A DNA stretch of 64,000 bases from Flavobacterium alkalisoli (GTDB lineage: Bacteria; Bacteroidota; Bacteroidia; Flavobacteriales; Flavobacteriaceae): positions 992,001 to 1,056,000 of the forward strand of contig NZ_CP042831.1 in the NCBI RefSeq assembly GCF_008000935.1. The letters run 5' to 3'. This document shows positions 9,765 to 19,095 of this stretch, piece after piece. Position numbers and translations under genes: made by a program. Below the pieces are notes generated by a model that did not search any database, was not told the DNA's origin, and saw only the letters and a program-made list of their open reading frames with translations. Every line of letters begins with the position of its first letter. Position 1 is the stretch's first letter.

Positions 9765-10817
9765 ATGAAAAAAAGAACGTCACTATTAGGCTATGCTATC
9801 CTATTATGTTTTATAGGAAGTATTTATAACCTATTTGCCTGTACAAGGGTAATGTATAAAGGGGAAAATGGCTTATATCTCACAGCGAGGTCAATGGATT
9901 GGAGTGAAGATATCATGACCAATCTCTGGATTTTCCCGAGGGGTATGGAAAGGTCCGGTGAAACAGGTAAGAACACTATTACATGGAAGTCTAAATATGG
10001 TAGTGTGGTAGCCAGTGCCTATGAAATTTCCAGTACCGACGGTATGAACGAAAAAGGTTTGGTTGCAAACTTGCTTTGGTTGGTGGAATCGGAATATCCT
10101 GTATGGGATCATAAGAAGCCGGGACTTAGTATAGCAGCCTGGGTACAGTATGTATTGGATAATTATGCTACTGTTAATGAAGCAGTAGAGGGTCTGTCTA
10201 AAGAAAGCTTTGTAATAGTTACTGATAATGTTCCGGGACAGCAGCGTAAGGCAACTCTTCATCTTTCTGTTTCAGATGCAAAAGGGGATAGCGCTATTTT
10301 TGAGTATATAAACGGCAAACTCGTTATACATCATGATACTTCTTACACAGTGATGACCAATTCTCCCATATTTGAAAAACAACTAGCACTTAATGAATAC
10401 TGGAAGGAAATAGGAGGGACGGTTATGCTTCCGGGAACAAACAGGGCTTCAGACAGATTTGTAAGGGCTTCTTTTTATACAGAAGCTGTTCCTAAAACAG
10501 ATAATACACGTGTGGCTGTAGCAAGCGTTTTCAGCGTTATAAGAAACTGTTCTGTACCTTATGGTATATCAACCTCAAATCAGCCCAATATTTCTTCTAC
10601 GCGTTGGAGAACGGTCTCAGATCATAAGAATCTTGTGTATTACTATGAGTCGGTATTAACGCCAAACACTTTTTGGGTAGATCTTAAGGATATTGATTTC
10701 TCCGAAAAGGGAAAGGTAAAAAAGTTAACAGTTGCCGGAGGAGAAACCTATGCCGGAAACGCAGTAAAGGACTTTAAAGAAAGCAAGCCTTTCAAATTTT
10801 TAGGGGTTAACGATTAA
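9765..10817 (+). CDS. Choloylglycine hydrolase / penicillin V acylase-like Ntn hydrolase
   Basis: 350 residues with an N-terminal hydrophobic signal ending just before A-C-T-R. In this Ntn family the Cys becomes the N-terminal nucleophile after cleavage. Further family features are T-A-R-S-M-D-W (Arg and Asp near the active site), then S-T-D-G-M-N-E-K-G-L and an Asn-Leu-Leu-Trp segment. Members hydrolyse linear amide C-N bonds in bile salts, penicillin V or acyl-homoserine lactones; the substrate here cannot be read from sequence. The signal suggests a periplasmic or exported enzyme. The Cys could also be read as a lipobox, but L-F-A-C with the catalytic residues following favours the nucleophile role. 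It is a single gene flanked by terminators. Confidence 0.85.
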   Translation: MKKRTSLLGYAILLCFIGSIYNLFACTRVMYKGENGLYLTARSMDWSEDIMTNLWIFPRGMERSGETGKNTITWKSKYGSVVASAYEISSTDGMNEKGLVANLLWLVESEYPVWDHKKPGLSIAAWVQYVLDNYATVNEAVEGLSKESFVIVTDNVPGQQRKATLHLSVSDAKGDSAIFEYINGKLVIHHDTSYTVMTNSPIFEKQLALNEYWKEIGGTVMLPGTNRASDRFVRASFYTEAVPKTDNTRVAVASVFSVIRNCSVPYGISTSNQPNISSTRWRTVSDHKNLVYYYESVLTPNTFWVDLKDIDFSEKGKVKKLTVAGGETYAGNAVKDFKESKPFKFLGVND

Positions 10818-10819
10818 TG

Positions 10820-10842
10820 AAGGCTGCCTTTAGGCAGCTTTT
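10820..10842. terminator. Bidirectional terminator between convergent genes
   Basis: A GCTGCC / GGCAGC stem with a TTTA loop, flanked by A and T tracts. It serves the acylase gene on the plus strand and the DUF5689 lipoprotein gene on the minus strand. Confidence 0.8.
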
Positions 10843-11646
10843 TTAAAACGGTTCTTCGGTTAGTTTTAAATCTTCAATAGTGCGTATCATAAATTGGTAC
10901 GTAGTGCCATATTTGGTTAAAATGCCCCTAACCTTACCACTGTTTTGAGGGATTATATTTCCTCCAAATGTTGCAAAGCTGCTGGTGCGGAAAATTATAG
11001 TATTTCCGGTTTCATCTGTAAGTAAATAGTTTGTTCCTCCGCCAATATCGTTATTGGTATCATAAAAGGGCTGTCCAATAGCATCCTCAGTAAACTGAAT
11101 GTTCTCTATTTCTACGAGTCTGTTTAGGTAGGTGTCATCCTGAAGTTGAGTTATAGAAGTGTGCTGAACCATTGTTTCTTCATCTATCAAAGTGCACGAA
11201 CGGTTAAGTATGGAGGTGTATTCGTAAGCAGAAAATCCTGTTATGGTGGCAAATCCATTGTAAACGGAAAGACCACCTATTTGAAGCGAACCATTGTAAT
11301 TTCTGTAATACGTGTTTTTCAGTTTAATCAGTACTTTACGCCCCGGTTCGTAGCTCACAAAAGTCGATGTTGCATCTACAGAGCTACTAAAACCAAACAA
11401 CCCATCTGCCGACTGAAAAGATATCGTCTTGTAAAAATTACCGTTTTCATCGCTTGAGGTCACATAAGCTTCGATGATATCATTGGCAGTATATTCCTGA
11501 ATATTCCCGGTTGCAACAATATCCTGAGGCTCTATTGTTTTTAACAATGAGGTTTCTGGGCATTCCAGATTGGGAATATTATAATCATCATCGTTTATGC
11601 AGGATACAAGAGATAATGTAAGCAGTAAAATTATATATTTTTTCAT
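10843..11646 (-). CDS. DUF5689-type lipoprotein
   Basis: 267 residues with a lipoprotein signal (LLLTLSLVSC; lipid-bearing Cys at 16) followed by acidic residues. The rest is beta-rich and resembles the DUF5689 family of Bacteroidota: an opening D-I-I-E-A-Y-V-T-S-S-D-E-x-G-N segment, a G-L-x-V-Y-N-G motif, then a V-R-G-I-L-T-K-Y-G-T close to the C-terminus that recalls an OB-fold. It starts two bases after the stop of the TonB receptor gene and is co-transcribed with it. I infer a surface lipoprotein working with that receptor. No enzymatic residues are recognisable and the ligand is unknown. Confidence 0.8.
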   Translation of the reverse strand: MKKYIILLLTLSLVSCINDDDYNIPNLECPETSLLKTIEPQDIVATGNIQEYTANDIIEAYVTSSDENGNFYKTISFQSADGLFGFSSSVDATSTFVSYEPGRKVLIKLKNTYYRNYNGSLQIGGLSVYNGFATITGFSAYEYTSILNRSCTLIDEETMVQHTSITQLQDDTYLNRLVEIENIQFTEDAIGQPFYDTNNDIGGGTNYLLTDETGNTIIFRTSSFATFGGNIIPQNSGKVRGILTKYGTTYQFMIRTIEDLKLTEEPF

Positions 11647-11648
11647 GA

Positions 11649-14549
11649 TTAGAAGTTGTAATAGATGTTTAGGTAAAAAGTACGCCCATAGCTGTAAAAA
11701 TATTTCGGACCGAATGAAGGCGTGCCACTGGAGACATCCTGATTGAGTTGCCTGTAATTGGCATTGCGGGCCTGCTCATAGCCTCCGGTTTTATAAATGC
11801 TGTTGAATACGTTGTTTACACTGGCAAAAAAGCCCAGATAGGTTTTCTTCTTAACCCGCCACGATTTTCCGCCTACTATATTCATAAGGAATATATCTTC
11901 AAACTGTTCCTGTTTAAGTAGCTCCCTTGAACGTTGCTGAGTGACTTCGGGAAAAGGGAATCCGTTTGCGTCCTGCGGATTTTTAAAGAAATTATCTGTT
12001 CGTAAAAGAGCAGAAATATCAAGATAGCTTCCGGTAAGGTAATTGGCATTAGCACCAATCCACCAGTATTTAGGATCTCTGTATTCAAATCCTAGTGAAC
12101 AAGCCTGTTGTGGCATTCCCGGAAGCTTATAGTTTTTAAGTTGTGATTCCCCAAAATTTGTAGTGGGCGAAGTGGCTATATTGGGGAGATTTACTTCCTG
12201 CTGTAATGAGGCAAAGGCATCATTGTTTACATATACTGTTGGGTTGCTGCTATATGTATACTGACCGTAAGCAAAACTAAAAAGGGCTTTTAATGTTGTA
12301 TTGAAACTGTACTCAATCCCAAGTTCGGTTCCCATCATTCTTTTATTTAAACCTGTAACGGTCTCTGCTATAAAGGCATTGGTTTCTGCATTTTCTCCCT
12401 GATAGATACCTTCTGCAAAAAAGAAAGATGTTTCGGTAGTGTTATTTATCTGAGTATAGAATGCCGTAAGCCTGGCTTTGAGTTTTGGAATCCTGATAAT
12501 ACAACCGGCATCTACAGAAGCAATATTTTCAGCTGCTATTTCAGGAACGATAGTATTGTTCAGCCGGGCATTGGGGAAAGTATTGCGCAGGGCAGGGGCT
12601 TTTGTCGTATAAAGTCCGTTTACGGCAAACATGAGCCTTCCGGTTAACTTGTATGACAAACCACCCTTAAAACCGAAATTATCAAACGATACTTTTTCGC
12701 TTTTGCCAAAAGAGTTATTGGAATAAATGCCGTTTTGGTACAGACCTTCTCTCTGATAGTCTGAACGGGAATAGCTTTGCGAAAGATAGAAATCGGTTTT
12801 TTTATACAGGAATTTAAACTGGGTAAAAGCATCGGCCTGAGTTGCATATAGATTGTAATTGTAGCCAAAGGTATTGCCTACGCCAACAGTTCTGTTTGTA
12901 TTATTAAGATCGGATTGTGCCTGATTACCGGTAAAAAAGGGGTCAATATCGTTATAATAAATGCCACCCAGTAAATCCAACAGTTTTTGGTAATTGTGTG
13001 ATTTTAGTTTTTTAAATGAAATACCGGCATTAAAAAGAATATTATTTGATAACTGCGATTGTAATATGGAGTTTACGGTTAATGTCCTGTCATCATTTCT
13101 ATCCTCATACAAAACATATTTGCTTACATCGGCAACGCGTCCCGTTTCAATATTATTATCATCTGTTACCGCACGGGTATTGGCAAGATACATGCTGTTC
13201 CAGTCTAACTGTGGGGTTGCAGTAAAACTTTGTATTGCCTGCTGACTTAATGCCATATTTTCGGGGGTGTTGCCTGTATACACACCGCCCAGTCCTCCGG
13301 GTAAATAGGCTTCATCAGGTACTGATGAAGGGTTGTTATTATACTGCGAAGTATAATAACTGGGTAGGTTGCGATAAAAAACAGGGTCAGGATTGGCAAC
13401 ATTTTGGAAGTCAATACGGCTATTGCCTATTTTACCAAACTGATAAGCGATGTTGGATTGCAGGCTGTTGTGGCTGTTTATCTTGTAATAATGGGTGAGC
13501 ATAAGTATCGGCTCTTCAATATCAATATCTCGAGAGTTCCTTTTCCTGCCATTTTGGTATCCCCAATAAGAATTATATTTTTCACCCATAAGGTTTGTTA
13601 CTTCCTCAGTATTGGCAGAGTTCTTACCACGATTGCTTTGGGCATAAATTCCCGTAAAGTTCAGGCTGTGGTTGTCATTCAGTGTTTTTTCCACACTTAA
13701 AAAAAGTGAGTTGCCGCCGTAATCGGTTCCCTCAAAATTAGCTTCTTCTGCCCATCTTCGTGAGGCGGAAAACACATAGGCAATTCCTTTTTTATTCATC
13801 CCCGAAGCATAGGTTGCCATAGTGCGCCAGTTGTAGGATGTATTGGTCGATGTAAAAGAAATTCTTGATCCTTTTCTGAAAACCGATGCGCGGGTATTAA
13901 TTTCCTGAGTGCCTAAAAGACCACCGAAAGTATAATCGGATGGTGTGGTGCCCAAACTAAATTCCTGATTTCGGGTCGCATCATTAAGTCCGCTCCAGTT
14001 GTTCCATTGTGGCCGTCCGTCACTTATTTTGTTCATCTTCACCCCGTTTATCAAAGTGGTGGCATACTGGCTTTCCAGTCCGCGGCTTTTATAACGTGCC
14101 TGAGACCAGTTATAGGCAGCAGACTGTTGTAATATATCTTTTGAGGCCTGTAATAATCCCGAAGTATTATCGGAAACAATGTTATCGTTTAAATCATCCT
14201 CGGTAAGGGTAATAAGGCTGAGCTGCTGTTCGGCTGTAAGATCAGATTCAAGCAATGCTATTCCCAAGTCCAGTTTTCTTTCGGGTACTACGGTCAGGTT
14301 ATAAGTCTGCGAAATGTATCCGCTGCTGCTTATTACCAAAACCTGTTTCCCTGCTGGGACTTCCAGTATAAAAACACCTTCAGAATTGGTAATGGCGGTC
14401 TGGTTAGTGCTTTGTAGGGTTGCTATTGCGTTTTCTATAGGGTTGCCGCTTTGCATTTCGAGCACTTTGCATTGTACGAGTGCCGTTTGCTGTGCGGTAC
14501 AAACAATAGATAACAGGATGAATAAAAAGCTGACGTGCAGTTTTTTCAT
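11649..14549 (-). CDS. TonB-dependent outer-membrane receptor with carboxypeptidase-like N-domain
   Basis: 966 residues. A signal peptide (cleavage near C-T-A-Q-Q) is followed by a carboxypeptidase-regulatory-like domain (about 25-100; G-N-P-I-E-N-A-I then G-V-F-I-L-E-V-P-A-G-K), a plug domain containing R-G-L-E-S-Q-Y-A-T-T-L-I-N-G-V, and a large beta-barrel that ends in aromatic residues (Y-Y-N-F), as expected for BAM-assembled barrels. It imports a substrate across the outer membrane using TonB energy. It is not a full SusC/SusD pair because no SusD gene is present. The partner lipoprotein (DUF5689) is downstream and a secreted phosphatase/nuclease is divergently encoded 104 bases away, suggesting uptake of nucleic-acid or phosphate compounds (inference). 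Confidence 0.9.
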   Translation of the reverse strand: MKKLHVSFLFILLSIVCTAQQTALVQCKVLEMQSGNPIENAIATLQSTNQTAITNSEGVFILEVPAGKQVLVISSSGYISQTYNLTVVPERKLDLGIALLESDLTAEQQLSLITLTEDDLNDNIVSDNTSGLLQASKDILQQSAAYNWSQARYKSRGLESQYATTLINGVKMNKISDGRPQWNNWSGLNDATRNQEFSLGTTPSDYTFGGLLGTQEINTRASVFRKGSRISFTSTNTSYNWRTMATYASGMNKKGIAYVFSASRRWAEEANFEGTDYGGNSLFLSVEKTLNDNHSLNFTGIYAQSNRGKNSANTEEVTNLMGEKYNSYWGYQNGRKRNSRDIDIEEPILMLTHYYKINSHNSLQSNIAYQFGKIGNSRIDFQNVANPDPVFYRNLPSYYTSQYNNNPSSVPDEAYLPGGLGGVYTGNTPENMALSQQAIQSFTATPQLDWNSMYLANTRAVTDDNNIETGRVADVSKYVLYEDRNDDRTLTVNSILQSQLSNNILFNAGISFKKLKSHNYQKLLDLLGGIYYNDIDPFFTGNQAQSDLNNTNRTVGVGNTFGYNYNLYATQADAFTQFKFLYKKTDFYLSQSYSRSDYQREGLYQNGIYSNNSFGKSEKVSFDNFGFKGGLSYKLTGRLMFAVNGLYTTKAPALRNTFPNARLNNTIVPEIAAENIASVDAGCIIRIPKLKARLTAFYTQINNTTETSFFFAEGIYQGENAETNAFIAETVTGLNKRMMGTELGIEYSFNTTLKALFSFAYGQYTYSSNPTVYVNNDAFASLQQEVNLPNIATSPTTNFGESQLKNYKLPGMPQQACSLGFEYRDPKYWWIGANANYLTGSYLDISALLRTDNFFKNPQDANGFPFPEVTQQRSRELLKQEQFEDIFLMNIVGGKSWRVKKKTYLGFFASVNNVFNSIYKTGGYEQARNANYRQLNQDVSSGTPSFGPKYFYSYGRTFYLNIYYNF

Positions 14550-14653
14550 TAGTAGGTAAGGTGCTTGGTAAGTAATTTCTTAAAGCTGTAAATATAGATT
14601 TTTTGCCAATAAAATTTTAACTTTGAAAACAAGCTTGTTTTAAATTTTACTGA

Positions 14654-15733
14654 ATGAGGAGAAAAATTACTATAAGCATTTTGGTTTTGTTATGGTTTTC
14701 CTGTGTTTTTGCACAAGGAGAGAAGAAGTATATGGTACATACCGTAGCTTTTTACAATGTGGAGAATTTATTTGATACCATAAATGACCCAAAAACCAAC
14801 GATGAGGAATTTCTCCCTTATGGTGACTATTATTGGAACACAGAAAAATACAGGCAGAAGCTTGATAATATTGCCACCGTGCTGGCAGATATAGGTAAGG
14901 AAACCAATACCGAACCGCCAAGTATAATAGGCCTTGCAGAAGTGGAGAACAGGATGGTGCTCGAAGATCTGGTAAAGAACCCTAAGCTAATAAATACCGG
15001 CTATGGTATTATACATTTTGATTCGCCCGACAGGAGAGGAATTGATGTAGCATTATTGTACGATAAGAAAAAGTTCAGGCCTGAGAGTTATAAGAGTATC
15101 CCATTAGTACTTACGCTGGATGAGAAAGGAAGAATAACAGATTTGCCCGACACACTAAGCACCGTTAAAACACATAAATATTTTACCCGAAGTCAGTTGC
15201 TTGTTTCCGGCTTGTTAGACGGTGAAGAATTCAATTTTATTGTGAGTCATTGGCCGTCAAGAGGGGGAGGAGAAAAAAAAACCAAGCCCTACAGGGATGC
15301 AGCAGGCAAGCTTAACCGAAAGATTGTAGACTCCCTTTTTGCCATTAACCCACAGGCTAAGATTATAACCATGGGCGATTTTAATGATGGCCCTTACAAT
15401 AACAGTGTGCGTAAAGAACTGGCTGCTAACGACAGGAGAGAGCAGATAAAGCCTAAGGAACTGTATAACCCAATGGGAGATATGGTTAGAAGCGGAGTAG
15501 GATCTGTAGCGTATAGGGATAGTTGGGATATCTTTGACCAGATTATACTTTCTGAACCATTGATACATGATGATTTTGCCTCATTGGAGTTTTGGAAAGC
15601 CGGGGTTTATAACAAAACATACATTACACAAACCAGCGGAAAATATAAGGGCTATCCCCTTAGGACATGGGATGGTGTAGTGGGCTATAGCGACCATTTT
15701 CCTGTTTTTATATATCTCATAAAAGAAATGTAA
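14654..15733 (+). CDS. Secreted endonuclease/exonuclease/phosphatase family protein
   Basis: 359 residues with a signal peptide (cleavage after C-V-F-A-Q). EEP-fold motifs are visible: F-Y-N-V-E-N-L-F-D near the mature N-terminus, G-L-A-E-V-E-N (metal-binding Glu), S-H-W-P-S-R-G-G-G, G-D-F-N-D-G-P, and a final S-D-H-F-P-V (catalytic Asp-His). The family cleaves phosphodiester or phosphomonoester bonds in DNA, RNA or lipids with a divalent metal. With its signal it acts in the periplasm or outside. It is divergent from the TonB receptor/DUF5689 genes, a trio I take as a functional unit for extracellular nucleic acid or organophosphate use. The substrate is not determinable here. Confidence 0.88.
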   Translation: MRRKITISILVLLWFSCVFAQGEKKYMVHTVAFYNVENLFDTINDPKTNDEEFLPYGDYYWNTEKYRQKLDNIATVLADIGKETNTEPPSIIGLAEVENRMVLEDLVKNPKLINTGYGIIHFDSPDRRGIDVALLYDKKKFRPESYKSIPLVLTLDEKGRITDLPDTLSTVKTHKYFTRSQLLVSGLLDGEEFNFIVSHWPSRGGGEKKTKPYRDAAGKLNRKIVDSLFAINPQAKIITMGDFNDGPYNNSVRKELAANDRREQIKPKELYNPMGDMVRSGVGSVAYRDSWDIFDQIILSEPLIHDDFASLEFWKAGVYNKTYITQTSGKYKGYPLRTWDGVVGYSDHFPVFIYLIKEM

Positions 15734-15793
15734 AAACATTTAATCCTCGTTTTCATTTTGCGTACCTTAGTGTAAAATTTAAAAAGCCTTATC

Positions 15794-16333
15794 ATGGGAG
15801 CCATGAAACCATTTAACCTTAACAAATGGATTGACGAAAACCGCCATCTTTTAAAACCGCCTGTAGGCAACAAAAACATCTACCCTCTTTCTGATGATTA
15901 TATTGTGATGATAGTTGCAGGCCCTAATGCCCGTAAGGATTATCATTACAATGAAACCGAAGAGCTGTTCTATCAGCTGGAAGGTAGAATTAAAGTAATT
16001 ATTCAGGAAAACGGGGAACGAAAGGAAATGGAACTTAATGCGGGAGATATGTACCTGCATCCGGGTAAAGTGCCGCATTCGCCCGTTAGGAGTGAAGGGT
16101 CTATAGGACTTGTTGTGGAAAGAAAACGTGCAGGAAGAGGTTTTACCGACGGGCTTTTATGGTTTTGTGAAAACTGCAATAACAAACTGCATGAGGTGTA
16201 TTTTGAACTTAATGATATTGAAAAGGACTTTTTACCTCATTTTGAACTTTTTTACAATAATGAACACCTGCGTACCTGTAAAAAATGCGGTACGGTTATG
16301 GAAGCCGACCCAAGGTTTACAGCTAAAAGGTAG
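15794..16333 (+). CDS. nbaC: 3-hydroxyanthranilate 3,4-dioxygenase
   Basis: 179 residues, the normal length of bacterial HAAO. It opens ring-cleavage of 3-hydroxyanthranilate in tryptophan/kynurenine degradation, giving 2-amino-3-carboxymuconate semialdehyde, a precursor of quinolinate. Cupin iron ligands are seen in Y-H-Y-N-E-T-E-E-L-F-Y-Q (His, Glu) and L-H-P-G-K-V-P-H-S. The C-terminal rubredoxin-like metal site is present as C-E-N-C and C-K-K-C. An ATG at 15803 (MKPFNL) is an equally good start. A -7-like TACCTTAG lies upstream. An ALDH-family gene follows on the same strand after 204 bases, but no other kynurenine-pathway gene is in view. Confidence 0.92.
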   Translation: MGAMKPFNLNKWIDENRHLLKPPVGNKNIYPLSDDYIVMIVAGPNARKDYHYNETEELFYQLEGRIKVIIQENGERKEMELNAGDMYLHPGKVPHSPVRSEGSIGLVVERKRAGRGFTDGLLWFCENCNNKLHEVYFELNDIEKDFLPHFELFYNNEHLRTCKKCGTVMEADPRFTAKR

Positions 16334-16494
16334 TATTGGTATTTTGTGAAATCTAATTTATTTCAGTTTTTTAAGTGACTGTCAAAGTTTGTACTCTGAA
16401 TAGTAAAAACTTATTTTAATCCTGATTTTTATAGTCTGATATTACTATTTTATAAACAAAATGCCACTTTTAATGATTAAAATTAAAAAAGGCA

Positions 16495-16502
16495 TATATT
16501 TG
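16495..16502 (+). promoter_or_regulatory. Candidate -7 box for the ALDH gene
   Basis: TATATTTG matches the Bacteroidota TAnnTTTG element 36 bases before the start codon; no good TTG is seen at -33. Confidence 0.45.
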
Positions 16503-16537
16503 TAAAATATAACATTTAAAAGCATAAAAGTTAAAAA

Positions 16538-18085
16538 ATGGCAACACTTACTGATCAGTTTGGTATTCAGGAAGCCCTTTCAAAACTGGGCATAAAGGAA
16601 ATAAACGATGGTACATCAACAGGGAGTAACAGTTTCGCTAACGGCGAGATTATCGAGTCTTACTCTCCGGTAGACGGTACTCTTATTGCAAAAGTAAAAT
16701 CTTCTACTAAAGAAGATTATGAGGCAGCTATGGTAAAAGCTCAGGAAGCTTTTAAAACATGGAGGCTTATTCCTGCACCAAAAAGAGGTGAGATTGTTCG
16801 CCAGATGGGTGAAGAACTTCGCAAATATAAAGAGCCTCTTGGGCAGCTTGTTTCTTATGAAATGGGTAAAAGCCTTCAGGAAGGTTTAGGTGAGGTTCAG
16901 GAAATGATAGATATCTGCGATTTTGCAGTAGGTTTATCACGTCAGCTTTACGGACTTACAATGCACAGTGAAAGACCAATGCACCGTATGTATGAGCAGT
17001 ACCATCCGGTAGGGATAGTAGGTATTATATCTGCATTTAACTTCCCGGTAGCGGTATGGAGCTGGAACTCGATGCTGGCTTGGGTATGTGGTGATGTTTG
17101 TGTGTGGAAACCAAGCGAAAAAACTCCATTATGTGGTATTGCATGCCAAAATATTATACAGAAAGTATTAGAAAGAAATAATGTTCCCGAAGGTGTTAGC
17201 TGTTTAATAAACGGTAGGGAAAACGGAGACCGTATGAATACTGACAAACGTTTACCATTAGTATCGTTTACAGGTTCTACACGTGTGGGCCGCCACGTAT
17301 CTAAAACAGTTGCCGAGCGTTTTGGTAACACTATACTTGAACTTGGAGGGAATAATGCCATTATAGTATCTGAACATGCTGATCTAAGCATGGTACTTGT
17401 AGGGGCTGTATTTGGTGCAGTAGGTACTGCAGGACAACGTTGTACTACAACAAGAAGGCTTATCATTCACGAAAGTATGTATGATAAAACTATCGACGTA
17501 CTTAAAAATGCTTACGGCCAGTTAAAAATAGGTAACCCTCTTGACAGTAACAATCACGTAGGGCCGCTTATTGATAAGGATTCTGTAAAGAATTATCTTG
17601 AGGCAATTGAGAAAGCAAAAGCTGAAGGCGGTAAAGTAATTGTTGAAGGCGGTGTAATGCAGGGTGAAGGTTACGAAAGCGGATGCTACGTTAAACCATG
17701 TATTATTGAGGCTAAGAACAGCTTTGAGATTGTACAGCACGAAACGTTTGCCCCAATTCTTTATGTAATGAAATATACTACCCTTGAGGAAGCTATTGCA
17801 ATGCAAAATGATGTTCCGCAGGGTCTTTCATCTTCAATCTTTACTCAAAACATGAGAGAGATGGAATTATTCCTTTCTCAGGCAGGGTCTGATTGTGGTA
17901 TTGCCAATGTAAACATCGGTACTTCAGGTGCTGAAATTGGCGGTGCTTTTGGTGGTGAAAAAGAAACAGGCGGAGGACGCGAAAGTGGTTCTGATGCATG
18001 GAAAGCATATATGAGAAGACAAACCAACACGATAAACTACGGGTCTGAACTGCCATTGGCACAAGGTATCCGTTTTGATTTGTAA
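16538..18085 (+). CDS. ALDH7-like aldehyde dehydrogenase (aminoadipate-semialdehyde type)
   Basis: 515 residues, the length of the antiquitin/ALDH7 group, NAD-dependent. Motifs: [12 protein letters not shown] (cofactor-binding and oxyanion Asn), [27 protein letters not shown] (general-base Glu) and G-Q-R-C-T-T-T-R-R (nucleophilic Cys). The N-N-A-I pattern is typical of ALDH7, whose known substrate is alpha-aminoadipic semialdehyde/piperideine-6-carboxylate in lysine degradation. Being near 3-hydroxyanthranilate dioxygenase, an alternative role on a muconic semialdehyde is possible. It is monocistronic: it has its own promoter candidate and a terminator at 18111. Confidence 0.88.
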   Translation: MATLTDQFGIQEALSKLGIKEINDGTSTGSNSFANGEIIESYSPVDGTLIAKVKSSTKEDYEAAMVKAQEAFKTWRLIPAPKRGEIVRQMGEELRKYKEPLGQLVSYEMGKSLQEGLGEVQEMIDICDFAVGLSRQLYGLTMHSERPMHRMYEQYHPVGIVGIISAFNFPVAVWSWNSMLAWVCGDVCVWKPSEKTPLCGIACQNIIQKVLERNNVPEGVSCLINGRENGDRMNTDKRLPLVSFTGSTRVGRHVSKTVAERFGNTILELGGNNAIIVSEHADLSMVLVGAVFGAVGTAGQRCTTTRRLIIHESMYDKTIDVLKNAYGQLKIGNPLDSNNHVGPLIDKDSVKNYLEAIEKAKAEGGKVIVEGGVMQGEGYESGCYVKPCIIEAKNSFEIVQHETFAPILYVMKYTTLEEAIAMQNDVPQGLSSSIFTQNMREMELFLSQAGSDCGIANVNIGTSGAEIGGAFGGEKETGGGRESGSDAWKAYMRRQTNTINYGSELPLAQGIRFDL

Positions 18086-18110
18086 TTAAATTTGTTAAGT
18101 TGTTATGTGT

Positions 18111-18138
18111 AAAAAGGCTGCCAATTGGCAGCCTTTTT
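18111..18138. terminator. Bidirectional terminator, ALDH gene / egtD
   Basis: A perfect 12-bp stem (AAAAAGGCTGCC / GGCAGCCTTTTT) around an AATT loop, with T-runs on both strands between convergent genes. Confidence 0.88.
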
Positions 18139-19092
18139 TTATTTTTTAATCCATAAGGTGTCGGTAAAATAATGCCTGCAATCCATAAAGTTCTTAACTA
18201 CTTCAAATCCCGTTTCTTTAGCGAGGCCAGATATTTCCTGCAAGCTGAATTTTTTTGAAAGCTCTGTCCAAATCATTTCGTCTTTATCAAAAGTAAATTC
18301 AGAGTCCAGTACTTTGCTGTAAAAGCGTTGCTTTTTAAGGCTTATCAGGTACGTATGTACTTCGCCGTTTTCAGGATTATAAAAGCTGTAAAAATCAAAC
18401 TGGTCCAGATTAATATCGGCATCCAGTTCGGTATTTATCCTTTTTAGTAGGTTCATGTTAAAAGCTTTGGTAATACCGTGTGGGTCGTCATATGCTTTTT
18501 GAACGATACGGGGGTTTTTTTGCAGGTCCATACCCATAAGTAGCATGTCTCCCTTTTTCATTCCGGCATTAAATTTTTTAAGCAGTTCGGCAGCTTCATC
18601 GTGCAGGTAATTGCCAATGTTTCCACCCATAAACAGAAAAAGGTTGGGGGTTTTTGTATCCTGCATATTTTCCAGAACCTCAAAATAATCGCCTGTTTTA
18701 GGATTCATTTTTACTTCCGGCAGTACCGATGTAATGTTTTTTTCCAGAGCATCAAGCGCTTCCTGCGAAATATCTATCGGGATATAAGTAAAATCGGCAC
18801 CTTTGTCAAGAAAAGCTTTTAGCATCTGCCTGGTTTTCATCCCGTCACCCGACCCGAATTCAACAATATTAAACGGGCTTTTAAACTGCAATGAATCCAG
18901 TATGTTGCCCGATTGCCCTGTAAGTATTTCAAACTCACAGCCGGTAGGGTAGTACTCCGGCATTTTCATAATCTGCATAAAAATACGGCTGCCGTTGTCG
19001 TCATAAAAATATTTAGACGGTATATACTTTTCTTCTGCTTTAAGCCCTTCCAGTATATCTTCTGCAAAGGGAGTAAGTGTGCTTGTGTTCAT
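18139..19092 (-). CDS. egtD: L-histidine N-alpha-methyltransferase EgtD
   Basis: 317 residues, the usual EgtD length. SAM-dependent methyltransferase that trimethylates histidine to hercynine, the first step of ergothioneine synthesis. Family features: K-Y-F-Y-D-D-N-G-S-R-I-F near the N-terminus, P-E-Y-Y-P-T, the SAM-binding loop V-E-F-G-S-G-D-G-M-K-T, and F-M-G-G-N-I-G-N-Y. It starts 3 bases after the egtB stop, so the two are co-transcribed in the order egtB-egtD. It is cytoplasmic with no signal peptide. Confidence 0.93.
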   Translation of the reverse strand: MNTSTLTPFAEDILEGLKAEEKYIPSKYFYDDNGSRIFMQIMKMPEYYPTGCEFEILTGQSGNILDSLQFKSPFNIVEFGSGDGMKTRQMLKAFLDKGADFTYIPIDISQEALDALEKNITSVLPEVKMNPKTGDYFEVLENMQDTKTPNLFLFMGGNIGNYLHDEAAELLKKFNAGMKKGDMLLMGMDLQKNPRIVQKAYDDPHGITKAFNMNLLKRINTELDADINLDQFDFYSFYNPENGEVHTYLISLKKQRFYSKVLDSEFTFDKDEMIWTELSKKFSLQEISGLAKETGFEVVKNFMDCRHYFTDTLWIKK

Positions 19093-19095
19093 GTT

